Origin: Kangsaoukella pontilimi
GTDB lineage: Bacteria > Pseudomonadota > Alphaproteobacteria > Rhodobacterales > Rhodobacteraceae
Reading direction: 5' to 3'
Length of the DNA stretch: 64,000 nt
Assembly: GCF_009830125.1 (NCBI RefSeq)
Contig: NZ_WUPT01000001.1
Coordinates: 496,001 to 560,000, forward strand
Made by a program: the position numbers and the translations under genes. A model generated the notes under the pieces. That model worked only from the letters and a program-made list of their open reading frames with translations, was not told the DNA's origin and ran no database searches. Below are positions 1 through 8,365 of the stretch, one piece after another. Positions within the stretch are counted from its first letter, which is position 1; each line of letters starts with the position of its first letter.

Positions 1-1
1 C

Positions 2-499
2 AGTGCGACCTCTGTCGATCTCGAGACCATGTTGATCGACATTCGTGACATGTTGGGTGATGACCACGATGTGACCTTGCTGTTCGAAGGCGATCAACAG
101 GTCTGGGTGCCAGAGACGCCGGTGCGCACCATTCTTCTGAACCTCGTCAGCAACGCAATAAAGCACCATGATCGCGACGCGAAAATGGTGCGTGTCACCT
201 CGCGTTTGATGGACAACCGCCTCCTGCTCGAGGTCGAGGATGACGGGCCCGGCATACCGATCCAGTACCAGGACCAGATCTTCGAGTTGTTCAGCACGCT
301 TCAAAGCCGCGACCGGGTCGAAGGCAGTGGGCTGGGGCTTGCCATGGTCGAGCGTCTGATCGGTCAGCTGGACGGGCAGATCGAACTTGTCTCAAACCCC
401 GAGCAATCAAGGGGTTCGGTCTTCATCCTTCGTATACCGATTTCTCCTATGCCGGTTGATGAGAGTAGAACACCTTCAATCGGGGAAGCCGCAGCATGA
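2..499 (+). CDS. Sensor histidine kinase, C-terminal fragment (5' end outside window)
   Basis: The frame is already open at the left edge (reading S-A-T-S-V-D-L-E before the first Met at 29), so this is the C-terminal end of a longer kinase. Visible parts are the end of the dimerisation region and a complete HATPase domain: N-box NLVSNAIKHH, G1 box DDGPGIP and G2 box GSGLGLAMVERL. It would autophosphorylate on a histidine that lies outside the window. Its stop overlaps the next start by ATGA, so it is translationally coupled to the single-domain response regulator, its likely partner. The sensory input domain cannot be seen. Confidence 0.9.
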   Translation, partial: SATSVDLETMLIDIRDMLGDDHDVTLLFEGDQQVWVPETPVRTILLNLVSNAIKHHDRDAKMVRVTSRLMDNRLLLEVEDDGPGIPIQYQDQIFELFSTLQSRDRVEGSGLGLAMVERLIGQLDGQIELVSNPEQSRGSVFILRIPISPMPVDESRTPSIGEAAA

Positions 500-963
500 G
501 CAGACGTGGGGATCGTGTCACCTTCCTGATTGTCGATGATGACGATGTAGCGATCATGGGAATGAAACGCGCGATCCGCAAACTAGACCTCGCCAACCCG
601 GTCGAAGTGGCGCGAAACGGCGTCGAGGCGCTTGAAAAACTGCGCGATGGTGGCGCTGACGGGATCGAGAAACCCTATGTGGTGACGCTTGATCTGAACA
701 TGCCACGGATGGGCGGTCTTCAGTTTCTGGAAGAGATCCGGAAGGATTCGTCTTTGCATGACGCGGTGATTTTCGTCGTCACCACAAGCGACGCGCCGAC
801 CGATATTGCTGCCGCATATGCGAAGAATATCGCGGGCTACATCGTCAAGGACAACGCTTACGAAACGCTGAAATCCGCGCTCGGCATGCTCAAGGCCTAC
901 ATGATGGTCGTCCGCCTGCCGGGCTCGACACCGCCGAGACTCATGGAATTGAGAGTTGTTTGA
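496..963 (+). CDS. Single-domain response regulator (Rcp1/CheY-like)
   Basis: 155 residues forming one receiver domain with no output domain. The acidic pocket is in FLIVDDDDVAIMG, the phospho-acceptor Asp in VVTLDLNMPRMGG, the switch Thr/Ser in VVTTSDAP and the conserved Lys in GYIVKDNAYE. The long loop after the first helix and the DLNMP motif match the Rcp1 type that pairs with PAS/GAF or phytochrome-like kinases. It overlaps the upstream kinase by four bases and is followed 45 bases later by a second receiver protein, so the three form a phosphorelay operon. The output is probably protein-protein signalling. Confidence 0.88.
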   Translation: MSRRGDRVTFLIVDDDDVAIMGMKRAIRKLDLANPVEVARNGVEALEKLRDGGADGIEKPYVVTLDLNMPRMGGLQFLEEIRKDSSLHDAVIFVVTTSDAPTDIAAAYAKNIAGYIVKDNAYETLKSALGMLKAYMMVVRLPGSTPPRLMELRVV

Positions 964-1007
964 TTTTCTCAGGTGCAGCCGGATTTCGCCGGAAGAAAGG
1001 AGACAGA

Positions 1008-1712
1008 ATGACGGACCAGATCGCCCAGAATAGTCAGGAAGTACGACCCAGCCCGCTCAGCACGGCGGCCATCCGCGCAGTCATTCTCGACGATAACGCT
1101 GTCGACCGTCGCCGCATCCAGCGACTCTGCCGCGAGGCCGATATCGAGATCTCCTTTACCGAGGTGTCGACCATCGCCGAATTCGCATCGAAGATCGACC
1201 AGGCCGTCTATGACCTGTTCTTTCTGGACTACCGGCTGGTTCAGGGGGATGGATTGATCGCACTCGAAATGCTGAAGCGCCATCCGAACCAGAAGCGTGC
1301 GGCGTCGATCATGGTGGCGGGGGAAGGCCAGATACAGGTTGCCATCGACGCCATGAAAGCGGGGTGCCGTGACTTCCTCATCAAGGACATGATGGGCCCC
1401 GACATGATGTCCCGTGCGGTCCTGGGCGCGCTCAGCCGATCTGCTGCTGCTCCCGAGGAACCCCAGGAGCCGTCGGCGCTTCAGGTGGCGCTGGCGCGCT
1501 TCGCCATCGGTTCTGGCGCCGAGATGCGCACGATCCTGTCGTCCATGTTGCGCCATACGCGTGGGCTCCGTCACAAGGCAGTGTCGCCCGACCCCATCCT
1601 GCCGGAAGACCTCGACCGGCTTGAGGCGAATTCCACGCGGCTCTGGGAGTTTCTCGAAGAATTTCAGTCCTACCTCGCCGGGTTCAATTCTGAAAAGCGC
1701 CGCCTGCACTGA
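1008..1712 (+). CDS. Response regulator with receiver and unknown helical C-terminal region
   Basis: I start at ATG 1008 because AAAGGAGA lies just upstream. The frame is open further upstream to 960, but that extension is not family-like. Residues about 20-150 are a receiver: AVILDDNAVDRRR, phospho-acceptor Asp in FFLDYRLVQGDG and conserved Lys in DFLIKDMM. The last ~100 residues (after an Ala/Pro/Glu-rich linker) form a predicted helical region I cannot assign; it is neither a recognisable DNA-binding nor a GGDEF domain. It is the third gene of the kinase operon. The C-terminal helices could be a partner-binding or phosphotransfer-like module, which is speculation. Confidence 0.82.
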   Translation: MTDQIAQNSQEVRPSPLSTAAIRAVILDDNAVDRRRIQRLCREADIEISFTEVSTIAEFASKIDQAVYDLFFLDYRLVQGDGLIALEMLKRHPNQKRAASIMVAGEGQIQVAIDAMKAGCRDFLIKDMMGPDMMSRAVLGALSRSAAAPEEPQEPSALQVALARFAIGSGAEMRTILSSMLRHTRGLRHKAVSPDPILPEDLDRLEANSTRLWEFLEEFQSYLAGFNSEKRRLH

Positions 1713-2050
1713 TCTTCATGCCGGAACTGGCAAAGTGCGGGCGCGCGTTCTCGTCTGCTGACCCTCGGCGCGGCTCGTCTTGGGTCGCTCCGCCCGGACC
1801 GACAGAGCGAACTGTCTGGAACGATCGAACATCGCTCTTGCGCAGGGGACCATCTTCACGTTCTCCGACGATAAAACGCCTGCTTGCTCCCGAACGGATC
1901 CGCTCTAACCTGCGCATGGCACTGCAGCGCCTGGCGTGAAGGTCTTCTCTGGCAGCCGGTCAGGTCATCTTTTCCGCACAAGAATGGTGCGTGGTGCGGG
2001 CGCCCGGAAAACGGTATCGCTCTGTTTCCGGCCGGAAGAAGGAAAGACCG
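1713..2050 (+). other. 338-base intergenic gap, weak EcfG-like promoter motif
   Basis: No convincing gene is present. Short open frames here lack a Shine-Dalgarno and protein-like composition. A GGAAC at 1723-1727 followed after 18 bases by CGTT at 1746-1749 resembles the general-stress (EcfG) promoter, although the usual spacing is 16-17. If real it could drive the hemerythrin gene about 300 bases downstream. The stress sigma factor itself is encoded 3 kb away. Confidence 0.3.
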
Positions 2051-2620
2051 ATGACGGCAACCGATCTCGCCACCCGCGACGCGCTTCCAGATGCGCTGCG
2101 CGTTCTCCTCGAACAATATCCGCGCGACGCCTGGGAGGCGGATCCGAATTTCAGCGGCCTGATCCGTTTCTGGCTCGACCGTCATCTCATGTTCCGCCGG
2201 CTTCTCGGAAGCATGCAGGAGGATATGCGCAATCGACTCGATGACCGGCTGGACGCAAAAAACCATGCCGCGCGCCTGTCACGCTATGGTGGCATGTTCC
2301 TGAATGAGCTTCACGGTCATCACTCCATCGAAGACCATCACTATTTCCCGCAGCTCATCTCGCTGGATAACCGGTTGAGCCGCGGCTTCGACATCCTCGA
2401 CCGCGATCATCACGCGATTGACGGCCACCTGAACGATTTTGCAACCGCCGCAAACGCTCTGATTCAGGCGACGGTTGCGGGGCAGGCGGACAAGGACGCG
2501 GCCGCAGCGATGGAGAAAGTGCTCGAGACGTCCGAACGCTTTCTCAACCGGCACCTCGAAGACGAAGAAGACCTTGTCGTGCCCATTCTGCTTAAATACG
2601 CCCCGGCGGGCCTCGTCTGA
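2051..2620 (+). CDS. Hemerythrin-like (HHE) domain protein
   Basis: Start chosen at ATG 2051 (GAAGGAAAG upstream); the frame runs further upstream to 1991 without support. 189 residues, four-helix bundle pattern with metal-ligand-like residues in HGHHSIEDHHYFP, DRDHHAIDGHL and LNRHLEDEEDLVVPIL. Such cytosolic di-iron proteins bind oxygen, NO or oxidants or act as stress sensors. The His spacing resembles HHE proteins linked to general stress responses. It is convergent with the FNT gene (4-base gap). The specific ligand cannot be told from sequence. Confidence 0.85.
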   Translation: MTATDLATRDALPDALRVLLEQYPRDAWEADPNFSGLIRFWLDRHLMFRRLLGSMQEDMRNRLDDRLDAKNHAARLSRYGGMFLNELHGHHSIEDHHYFPQLISLDNRLSRGFDILDRDHHAIDGHLNDFATAANALIQATVAGQADKDAAAAMEKVLETSERFLNRHLEDEEDLVVPILLKYAPAGLV

Positions 2621-2624
2621 CGGA

Positions 2625-3473
2625 TCATTCCTCCGGGGGCAACTCGTCCACGACCTGACCATAAGCGATCATCGTGAAGATGGCGGTGCCGCCAACGATA
2701 TTGCCCATCAGGGTGGGGAAAAAGAAGCCGCTCAGAGCCGCCGGCAGACCGATGTTTCCGCTGACCAGCATATACGCCATCTCGACCGAACCCGCGATGA
2801 TGTGGGTGAAGTCGCCCGCGGCGATCAGCCAGGTGAAGGCAAGGATCACGAAGAAACGTGTTCCCGACGCCTGAGGCATCGACCAGACCAGCGCTGCGAC
2901 CAAGATACCCGCGGGAATGCCCCGCATGAAGCTCTGCCATGCACCCATGCCGGTCGCATGTTCAGACAGCGAAAGAATTGCCGGTCGGAGATCTTCGGGA
3001 ATGGCGGCGGTCGAATGCATTACCCACGCGGCCACGAAGGCTCCGACCACGTTGGCCGCCAGAACGATACTCCACAGGCGAAGCGTTGAGAGACCGCAGT
3101 CCCAGCAAGGCTTGTTCAGAAACGGGAAAACGGTGGTGATTGTGTTTTCCGTGAAAAGTTGCAACCGGCCCATGATGACCAGCAGGAAGCCGAAGCTGTA
3201 ACCGATATTCTCGATCAAGTAGCGATGTGGTGCATCCGGCAGGTAGGTCCGGAAAACCGCCTCTCCGAGAACGGAAAAGCTCATCATCAGACCTGCGGCC
3301 ACCCCGGACCAGACCAGAGACCGGTTGGACCGCGCCAACTCTTCCTCGCCTTCGCGTCGGATGATCTCGTAGATGAGAGCAGAGGGAAGGGCTGAAGCCT
3401 TGGACACCGATTCCTCGCGCTGCTGCGCGGTCATGTGGTCGCTTTCCTTGGGCTTGATGATCAGGTCGTCCAT
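2625..3473 (-). CDS. Formate/nitrite transporter (FNT) family membrane channel
   Basis: 282 residues with an N-terminal cytosolic stretch of about 50 residues and then six hydrophobic helices, the FNT length and layout. Recognisable pieces are LVWSGVAAGLMMSFSVLGEA, GRLQLFTENTITTVFP and the final segments around ALSGFFFPTLMGNIVGG. The long N-terminus and the FTENT motif point to the YfdC-like branch rather than classic FocA or NirC, so the substrate (a small monovalent anion or weak acid) is uncertain. A GGAAC-type promoter lies about 90 bases upstream, suggesting control by EcfG. Confidence 0.85.
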   Translation of the reverse strand: MDDLIIKPKESDHMTAQQREESVSKASALPSALIYEIIRREGEEELARSNRSLVWSGVAAGLMMSFSVLGEAVFRTYLPDAPHRYLIENIGYSFGFLLVIMGRLQLFTENTITTVFPFLNKPCWDCGLSTLRLWSIVLAANVVGAFVAAWVMHSTAAIPEDLRPAILSLSEHATGMGAWQSFMRGIPAGILVAALVWSMPQASGTRFFVILAFTWLIAAGDFTHIIAGSVEMAYMLVSGNIGLPAALSGFFFPTLMGNIVGGTAIFTMIAYGQVVDELPPEE

Positions 3474-3560
3474 TCTTTGTTTCCCGTCTTGTCCGATGTC
3501 ACACCCACGGCGCGAAAACAGTTTCCGCCAGGATTTCAGTTCCTTGCCGCTCGCCCCTCA

Positions 3561-3585
3561 ACTCGAAGCGCGATACCGGGTTCCC
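3561..3585 (-). promoter_or_regulatory. Candidate EcfG promoter of the FNT gene
   Basis: On the minus strand GGAAC (3585-3581) is followed after 16 bases by AGTT (3564-3561), matching the alphaproteobacterial general-stress consensus GGAAC-N16/17-CGTT with one mismatch. It sits 88 bases upstream of the FNT start codon. This is inferred by motif only. Confidence 0.42.
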
Positions 3586-3635
3586 AAATAGCGGCAAACC
3601 GCCGCAAGTCAGCGTGCGACCGCCCGCAGGAAAAC

Positions 3636-3670
3636 AAAGTGTCGCAGGCATATTCGCGAATGCCTGCGAC
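3636..3670 (-). terminator. Hairpin terminator downstream of phyR
   Basis: A perfect ten-base stem GTCGCAGGCA (3641-3650) / TGCCTGCGAC (3661-3670) lies 24 bases after the phyR stop. On the minus strand it is followed by a T-rich tract (ACTTTGTTTT). It separates phyR from the FNT gene promoter. Confidence 0.6.
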
Positions 3671-3693
3671 TTACCTGAAGAAGCAGCCTGCGT

Positions 3694-4509
3694 TCAGGCC
3701 TTTTTTAGTGTTTCGGTCGACGAGAAGAACATCGCCTGGCTGACGGCCGAGCGCACCTGATCCTCGGAATATGGTTTCGTGATCAGGAAGGCCGGTTCCG
3801 GGCGTTCGCCGGTCAGAAGACGCTCGGGGAAGGCGGTAATGAAGATCACCGGCATATCCGGATAGCGTTCGAGAATGTCGCGCGCCGCGTCCACACCCGA
3901 CGAGTTGTCGGCCAGTTGGATGTCGGTCAGCACAAGATCGGGCTTTTGCTCGTTGACCATTGCTACCGCATCCGTCCGCGTGCGGGCGTTGCCCACCACT
4001 TCGTGACCCATCTCGGTAACGATGCTTTCTAGGTCCATCGCGATGATCGCCTCGTCTTCGATGATCAGAACGCGACCCGCTATAGAGTTCGACATCTCGC
4101 GATGAGCAGCGTTTAGAAGCTCGGTCACTTCGTCTTCGGACGACCCGATGACAAGAGCGATGCTGGAAACGGGCATGCGTTCGATCGAATGCATCAGCAG
4201 CACTTCGCGCGATCCGGTTGTCAGACCGGCAAGGTGCTTTTGCGCGCGGGCCTCAAGAGAAGACTCGGCGTCATCGAAGGTGCCGCCCGTCGTCGTCCAG
4301 ATGCCATGGAAAACCCGGAATAAGGCGGCTTTCGGCGGAACGTCCGTCGCGAAGACCGACCGGTCGGCAAGGATCGCCTCGAGCGTTGCGGCCGCGTAGG
4401 TATCGCCAGTTTTCTGGCTTCCCGTCAGTGCCCGCGCATAGCGCCGCAGGAAAGGAAGTTCGGCGGCAATGGCCTCTGTTAAAGTTTGCTCTAGTTTAAA
4501 GTCCGACAT
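3694..4509 (-). CDS. phyR: General stress response regulator PhyR
   Basis: I start at ATG 4509 (MSDFKLEQTL); the extension upstream is unsupported. 271 residues. Residues 1-135 resemble an ECF sigma factor (sigma2- and sigma4-like helices, e.g. FLRRYARALTGSQ and REVLLMHSIERMPVSSIA). Residues 140-262 are a receiver with VLIIEDEAIIAMDLE, phospho-acceptor Asp in LVLTDIQLADNSSG and Lys in FLITKPYSEDQV. This inverted sigma-like/receiver layout is diagnostic of PhyR. When phosphorylated its sigma-like domain sequesters NepR, freeing EcfG. It is divergent from nepR-ecfG and near a HisKA_2 kinase, the canonical locus. Confidence 0.96.
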   Translation of the reverse strand: MSDFKLEQTLTEAIAAELPFLRRYARALTGSQKTGDTYAAATLEAILADRSVFATDVPPKAALFRVFHGIWTTTGGTFDDAESSLEARAQKHLAGLTTGSREVLLMHSIERMPVSSIALVIGSSEDEVTELLNAAHREMSNSIAGRVLIIEDEAIIAMDLESIVTEMGHEVVGNARTRTDAVAMVNEQKPDLVLTDIQLADNSSGVDAARDILERYPDMPVIFITAFPERLLTGERPEPAFLITKPYSEDQVRSAVSQAMFFSSTETLKKA

Positions 4510-4533
4510 ATCAGAGTTTCGTCCCCATTGTTT

Positions 4534-4559
4534 GGAACCAAAGACAGACGAGCTGTGTT
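4534..4559 (+). promoter_or_regulatory. EcfG-type promoter of nepR-ecfG
   Basis: GGAAC at 4534-4538 followed after 17 bases by TGTT at 4556-4559 matches GGAAC-N17-CGTT with one mismatch and lies 47 bases before nepR. Autoregulation of nepR-ecfG by EcfG is the known pattern. A second GGAAC on the opposite strand (4566-4562) faces phyR, but no good -10 follows it. Confidence 0.6.
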
Positions 4560-4605
4560 TTGTTCCGACGTCAGGCAAAAAATATCATGTGAGGAAAACC
4601 CGTCC

Positions 4606-4773
4606 ATGGGCAACCCGCCAAAAAGTAAGCGTGATTATCAGGAAATCGACGAGAACCTTCGTCGGGTGTTTGACGAAGTCGTAAACGAGGGCGTGCCCGA
4701 CCGGTTCGCCGACCTTCTTGGCAAGCTCAAGCGCGGCGAAACGCCGGTGAAATCCTCCGAAGGGGACGAGTAA
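4606..4773 (+). CDS. nepR: Anti-sigma factor NepR
   Basis: Start at ATG 4606 (MGNPPKSKRD), since this gives the usual small NepR; 55 residues. The signature helix pair is present: IDENLRRVFDEVVNEGVPDR, then FADLLGKLKRGE. NepR binds and inhibits EcfG until phosphorylated PhyR captures it. Its TAA shares a base with the ecfG ATG (TAATG), so the anti-sigma and sigma factors are translationally coupled. Confidence 0.94.
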   Translation: MGNPPKSKRDYQEIDENLRRVFDEVVNEGVPDRFADLLGKLKRGETPVKSSEGDE

Positions 4774-5351
4774 TGGTATCGGACAGCGCAAAAGCGCCCC
4801 AGAAGTCGCCCGAGGACGAGTTGATCGAGCATTTGCCCGCAATGCGCGCCTTTGCACTTTCGCTGACCCGCAATTCGGCGCAGGCCGATGACCTTGTTCA
4901 GGACACGGTGGTCAAGGCGTGGACGAATTTCGACAAGTTTCAGGTCGGGACCAACCTTCGCGCATGGCTTTTCACCATCCTGCGGAACACCTTCTATTCG
5001 AACCGCAGGAAGGCCAAGCGCGAGGTGCCCGACGTGGACGGTGTGTTCGCCGCGGGGCTGGCAGAAAAACCATCGCATGACGGCCGCCTTCAGATGAACG
5101 ACTTCATGCGCGCTTTCGACAAACTGCCGGTCGAACAGCGAGAGGCGCTGCTTTTGGTGGGCGCGTCGGGCTTCAGCTACGAAGAGGCGGCAGAGACCTG
5201 CGGCGTCGCGATCGGAACGATCAAGAGCCGCGCAAACCGGGGCCGAAAGGCGCTGGCCGAGCTGTTGCATCTGCGGGATGACGAAGAGCTCGAGTTGACC
5301 GACCGGGCGACGATGGCCGTGCTCTCTGCAAGCGGATCGTCATCGGTGTGA
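4773..5351 (+). CDS. ecfG: ECF sigma factor EcfG (general stress)
   Basis: 192 residues. Sigma2 region: MRAFALSLTRNSAQADDLVQ followed by DTVVKAWTNFDKF, ending in the -10 recognition helix NLRAWLFTILRNTFYSNRRK. Sigma4 region: FDKLPVEQREALLLVGASGF followed by SYEEAAETCGVAIGTIKSRANRGRK in two adjoining helices. The adjacent nepR and phyR identify it as EcfG (ECF15 type) rather than RpoE. It directs RNA polymerase to GGAAC-N16/17-CGTT promoters, several candidates of which are in this window. It carries a short acidic C-terminal tail. Confidence 0.95.
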   Translation: MVSDSAKAPQKSPEDELIEHLPAMRAFALSLTRNSAQADDLVQDTVVKAWTNFDKFQVGTNLRAWLFTILRNTFYSNRRKAKREVPDVDGVFAAGLAEKPSHDGRLQMNDFMRAFDKLPVEQREALLLVGASGFSYEEAAETCGVAIGTIKSRANRGRKALAELLHLRDDEELELTDRATMAVLSASGSSSV

Positions 5352-5355
5352 TCAG

Positions 5356-7143
5356 ATGTTGCCAAGGCAGAGCATAACACGGGCAGGCCTGTCCTCACTG
5401 ACAGCGCGACTACTCTTGCTTCTGACCCTGACGATGGCGCCGATTGGCGCCATCGCGGTATATCAGACATCCAGATTGTCGGACGCGCTTGCCGAGCGCG
5501 CGACGGAAGGTCTGCTCAGCGCGACCATCGATGCGGTAACCGATGAGATCGCAGCAGCCGAGGGCGTCATCGGCAGCGCCAGCGCGGTTTCCCTTTACGC
5601 ACAGTACAGATGGAACGAAGGGACGGCCTGCCAGGACATGATCCAGTCCGTCATCGCGCGTCATACGGGCTATAGTTTTGTGGGTCTCCTCACGGAAGAG
5701 GGGCTGACCTGCACCGGTGCGGAGAACCTCAGTGCACTGGAGGCGCTTGACTGGCCACCGTCCGCCTTTGCCGTTCCGGACACCTTCCTGGTTTCCGAAT
5801 CCGCAGGAGGTCCGTCGGGGCGGCAGACGATCATCGCTCAGCCCGTTTTCTCAGATTCCGGCTTCAACCATTATGTTTTGCTGCGCGCCACGTCGAGCCG
5901 CCTGTCCTTGGAAGGGCTTGCGACCAGCAGGCGGCCCGAAGGGATTGTGACCTTCACAGCAGACGGCGTCGTCCTAAGCTCCAGCATGGCCGACGACATG
6001 ATCGCCAGCGAGCTTCCGGCAGCCCTCTCATTGAGCGAGCTTGCCTCCGCCGCCGGAACGGTGTTCGCCGATGCCAATGGCGCCGGCGAGCCGCGGCATT
6101 TCTCTATCGTGCCGATTCACGACGACCGCATCTTCGCGCTCGCGTCATGGACCGCGGCCGAGGCAAAGATGCCCGCCGCCGGATCGCGGCTGGCGCCATG
6201 GATCTTCCCGATTGCCATGTGGCTCGCAACGCTGGCGATCACCTATGTCGCGCTCAGCCGCCTGGTCGTGCGTCATGTGCGCCGTCTTGGCCTGAGGATG
6301 CGCCGCTTCGCGCAAAACCGGAATATCTCGGAGATCGGCGAGACGAGCCCCCTGGAGCCAAGCGAGTTCCGCGACATCAACGAGAGCTTCCTCGCGATGG
6401 CAGAGGTGATCATTCAAGACGAAGCAGAGCTTGAAAACGCGGTCCATGAAAAGACCCTGCTGGTGCGCGAAGTCCATCATCGCGTGAAGAACAATCTGCA
6501 GCTCATCGCCTCGATCATGAACATGCAGATCAGGAAAAGCCGGAACAGCGAAACCGGAGAGGTTCTTGGGCGCCTGCAGGAAAGAGTGCTCGGGCTGGCC
6601 GCCATTCACCGGCAGATGTACAGCGCAAAAACGCTGGAGCGGGTGCCCGCGGACAGTCTCGTCGAGGCCATTCTCGCCCAGACACTGCGTGTCGGTTCCG
6701 AAGAGGGCGTCGATGTCACGCGCAATATCCAGCCGCTCTCACTTGTCACCGATCAGGCCGTGCCGCTTGCGCTTCTGACGGCGGAGGCCACGACGAATGC
6801 GGTTCAGTATCTGGGAGAGGATCGAGAGGGGCGCGCCTTCATCGACATTTCGCTCAGCGAACGTGATGACGGCAATATCCGGCTGCGCGTCCGCAACAGC
6901 GTCTCTGCTGAGACGGACGTGTCGAGCGAAGGTCTTGTCGCTTTCCGCAAGCAGGGCTTGGGCGCGCAACTGATTGACGCCTTCACGCGCCAGCTTGGCG
7001 GCACGCTGAATGTCGAAAGCGAGGAGGGTACGTATTCTCTGAGTGTGACCTTCCCGCGCGCCTCCTTCGACAACGAAGAGGAAGAGGCGCAGAACAACGA
7101 CCCGGTCACTCCAATCAGGGCAACGTCTGCGGGGCGGTCCTAG
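5356..7143 (+). CDS. Membrane sensor histidine kinase, HisKA_2 type (PhyK-like)
   Basis: 595 residues. One membrane helix at about 17-38, a ~235-residue periplasmic sensor region, a second helix near 275-297, a HAMP-like stretch and a HisKA_2 phosphoacceptor LLVREVHHRVKNNLQLIASI with the conserved His. An HATPase domain follows (N-box LTAEATTNAVQYL, later QGLGAQLIDAF). Kinases of this class in phyR loci phosphorylate PhyR. It lies four bases after ecfG, apparently in the nepR-ecfG operon. Its stop codon is shared head-on with the EamA gene through CTAG (7140-7143). Regulation by EcfG would give positive feedback. Confidence 0.88.
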   Translation: MLPRQSITRAGLSSLTARLLLLLTLTMAPIGAIAVYQTSRLSDALAERATEGLLSATIDAVTDEIAAAEGVIGSASAVSLYAQYRWNEGTACQDMIQSVIARHTGYSFVGLLTEEGLTCTGAENLSALEALDWPPSAFAVPDTFLVSESAGGPSGRQTIIAQPVFSDSGFNHYVLLRATSSRLSLEGLATSRRPEGIVTFTADGVVLSSSMADDMIASELPAALSLSELASAAGTVFADANGAGEPRHFSIVPIHDDRIFALASWTAAEAKMPAAGSRLAPWIFPIAMWLATLAITYVALSRLVVRHVRRLGLRMRRFAQNRNISEIGETSPLEPSEFRDINESFLAMAEVIIQDEAELENAVHEKTLLVREVHHRVKNNLQLIASIMNMQIRKSRNSETGEVLGRLQERVLGLAAIHRQMYSAKTLERVPADSLVEAILAQTLRVGSEEGVDVTRNIQPLSLVTDQAVPLALLTAEATTNAVQYLGEDREGRAFIDISLSERDDGNIRLRVRNSVSAETDVSSEGLVAFRKQGLGAQLIDAFTRQLGGTLNVESEEGTYSLSVTFPRASFDNEEEEAQNNDPVTPIRATSAGRS

Positions 7144-8024
7144 TGACGGTCTGACCGTCGCGCGACCCAGTTTGGCGCGGTCGAGACAAGCGCGCCCAAC
7201 GTAATCGCCAGACATCCGAACGCCAGCGAAACCGAGGGGTCAGTACGCCCGGCAGCCAGCAGGATGAGGGTCGAGAGAAGGGGCGCAAGATAGCTGGCCG
7301 CGCCCAAAAGCGACATATCACCCCGCTTCATGCCGATGTCCCACAGAAAAAAAGCCAGCCCCACCGGCCCGATCCCAAGCGCGATGACTGCGGCCCAAGC
7401 CATGGGCGTGTCGGGCCAGGCCGTTGTTTCAAAAATGAAATGCGCGCCCCAGGCCAGTATGGATGTGACGAGGCAAAAGCCCGTCACGGCATCTGTCGGC
7501 ACGGTAGCGACCGTGCGGGACAGGACCGAATACCCGGCCCAGACGAAGGCGGCGGCGAAGGCGATCAGGTAACCCGACAGATAGGCCGGATCAGGCAGGG
7601 ACAGATTTGTGCCAAGCACGAGGCTCGCCGCACCCGCCAGTCCGAAGAGTGCTCCGGCCAGATGGTGGAGCCTCAGCCCTTCGCCGGTGACAAGCGCCGA
7701 GCCGAGGACGATGAGCAGAGGCCAGAGAAACGCGATCAGGCTCGCTTCGGCGGGCGGCGCGGCCTGCAATGCGGTGAAATAGAGAAAATGATAGCCGAAC
7801 AGTCCGCCCACACCCAGGAGCCAGACTTTCGGAGCTTGCCGGAGAACCGAGATCGATCTGCCACGGGCCCGCATCAGCGCAAACCCAGCCAGGCCGCCCA
7901 GTCCGAAGGTCATCGCGGCAAGCTGGAACGGCGGTACCGCACCGCTCATATCGGTCAGAAGCGCAAGGAGCGCCCACATCAGGATGGCGCCGAAGCCCAA
8001 GGTGGTCGCACGTGCGCGCGTCAT
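7140..8024 (-). CDS. EamA/DMT-family membrane exporter (YddG/RhaT-like)
   Basis: Start placed at ATG 8024 (MTRARATTLG); an upstream in-frame Met exists at 8057. 294 residues, ten hydrophobic segments in two EamA repeats (for example FGAILMWALLALLTD and WALLALLTDMSGAVPPF in the first, GYSVLSRTV in the second). The LFGYHFLYFTALQAAPPAEA motif resembles aromatic amino-acid exporters of the YddG group. The substrate is not assignable from sequence. It is convergent with the stress kinase gene. Confidence 0.82.
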   Translation of the reverse strand: MTRARATTLGFGAILMWALLALLTDMSGAVPPFQLAAMTFGLGGLAGFALMRARGRSISVLRQAPKVWLLGVGGLFGYHFLYFTALQAAPPAEASLIAFLWPLLIVLGSALVTGEGLRLHHLAGALFGLAGAASLVLGTNLSLPDPAYLSGYLIAFAAAFVWAGYSVLSRTVATVPTDAVTGFCLVTSILAWGAHFIFETTAWPDTPMAWAAVIALGIGPVGLAFFLWDIGMKRGDMSLLGAASYLAPLLSTLILLAAGRTDPSVSLAFGCLAITLGALVSTAPNWVARRSDRH

Positions 8025-8176
8025 GCCTCTCCGTCCGCAGTCTTGGTCAAAAAGCACCCCCAGGTCGTGCCGTTACGTCATTTTCTTGTCCGTTGCCAAT
8101 GTTTTGCCACTTTTAGCCGACAAGTTGATCCGGTGCCGTCTGGGGGCGGCGCTTTTCTGGGAACGGGAGAGTCCGA

Positions 8177-8365
8177 ATGGACATGCTGCACCTCGTCCCG
8201 GCCGCTTTGTTGAGTACGATTGGTTTCTGGTTGCTGTGGCCGGTCATTGCCGATCCGATCGCACGACGTCGCCGCTCGGCGCGCGCCCGCGATCTGGGAC
8301 AAACGGATTCGCTTGCCGAGAGCCTTTTCGAGGAATGGGGCGCGCCGAAACGCGGTCAGTCCTGA
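8177..8365 (+). CDS. Small membrane protein, hypothetical
   Basis: 62 residues: one N-terminal hydrophobic helix (LLSTIGFWLLWPVIADPIA), then a basic run RRRRSARARD and an acidic/amphipathic tail. GGGAG lies at a usable distance before ATG 8177. It occupies an otherwise empty interval between the divergent EamA and convergent photolyase-like genes, and its last ten bases overlap the latter's end. No family recognised. Support is the membrane-like composition and the ribosome site only. Confidence 0.45.
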   Translation: MDMLHLVPAALLSTIGFWLLWPVIADPIARRRRSARARDLGQTDSLAESLFEEWGAPKRGQS

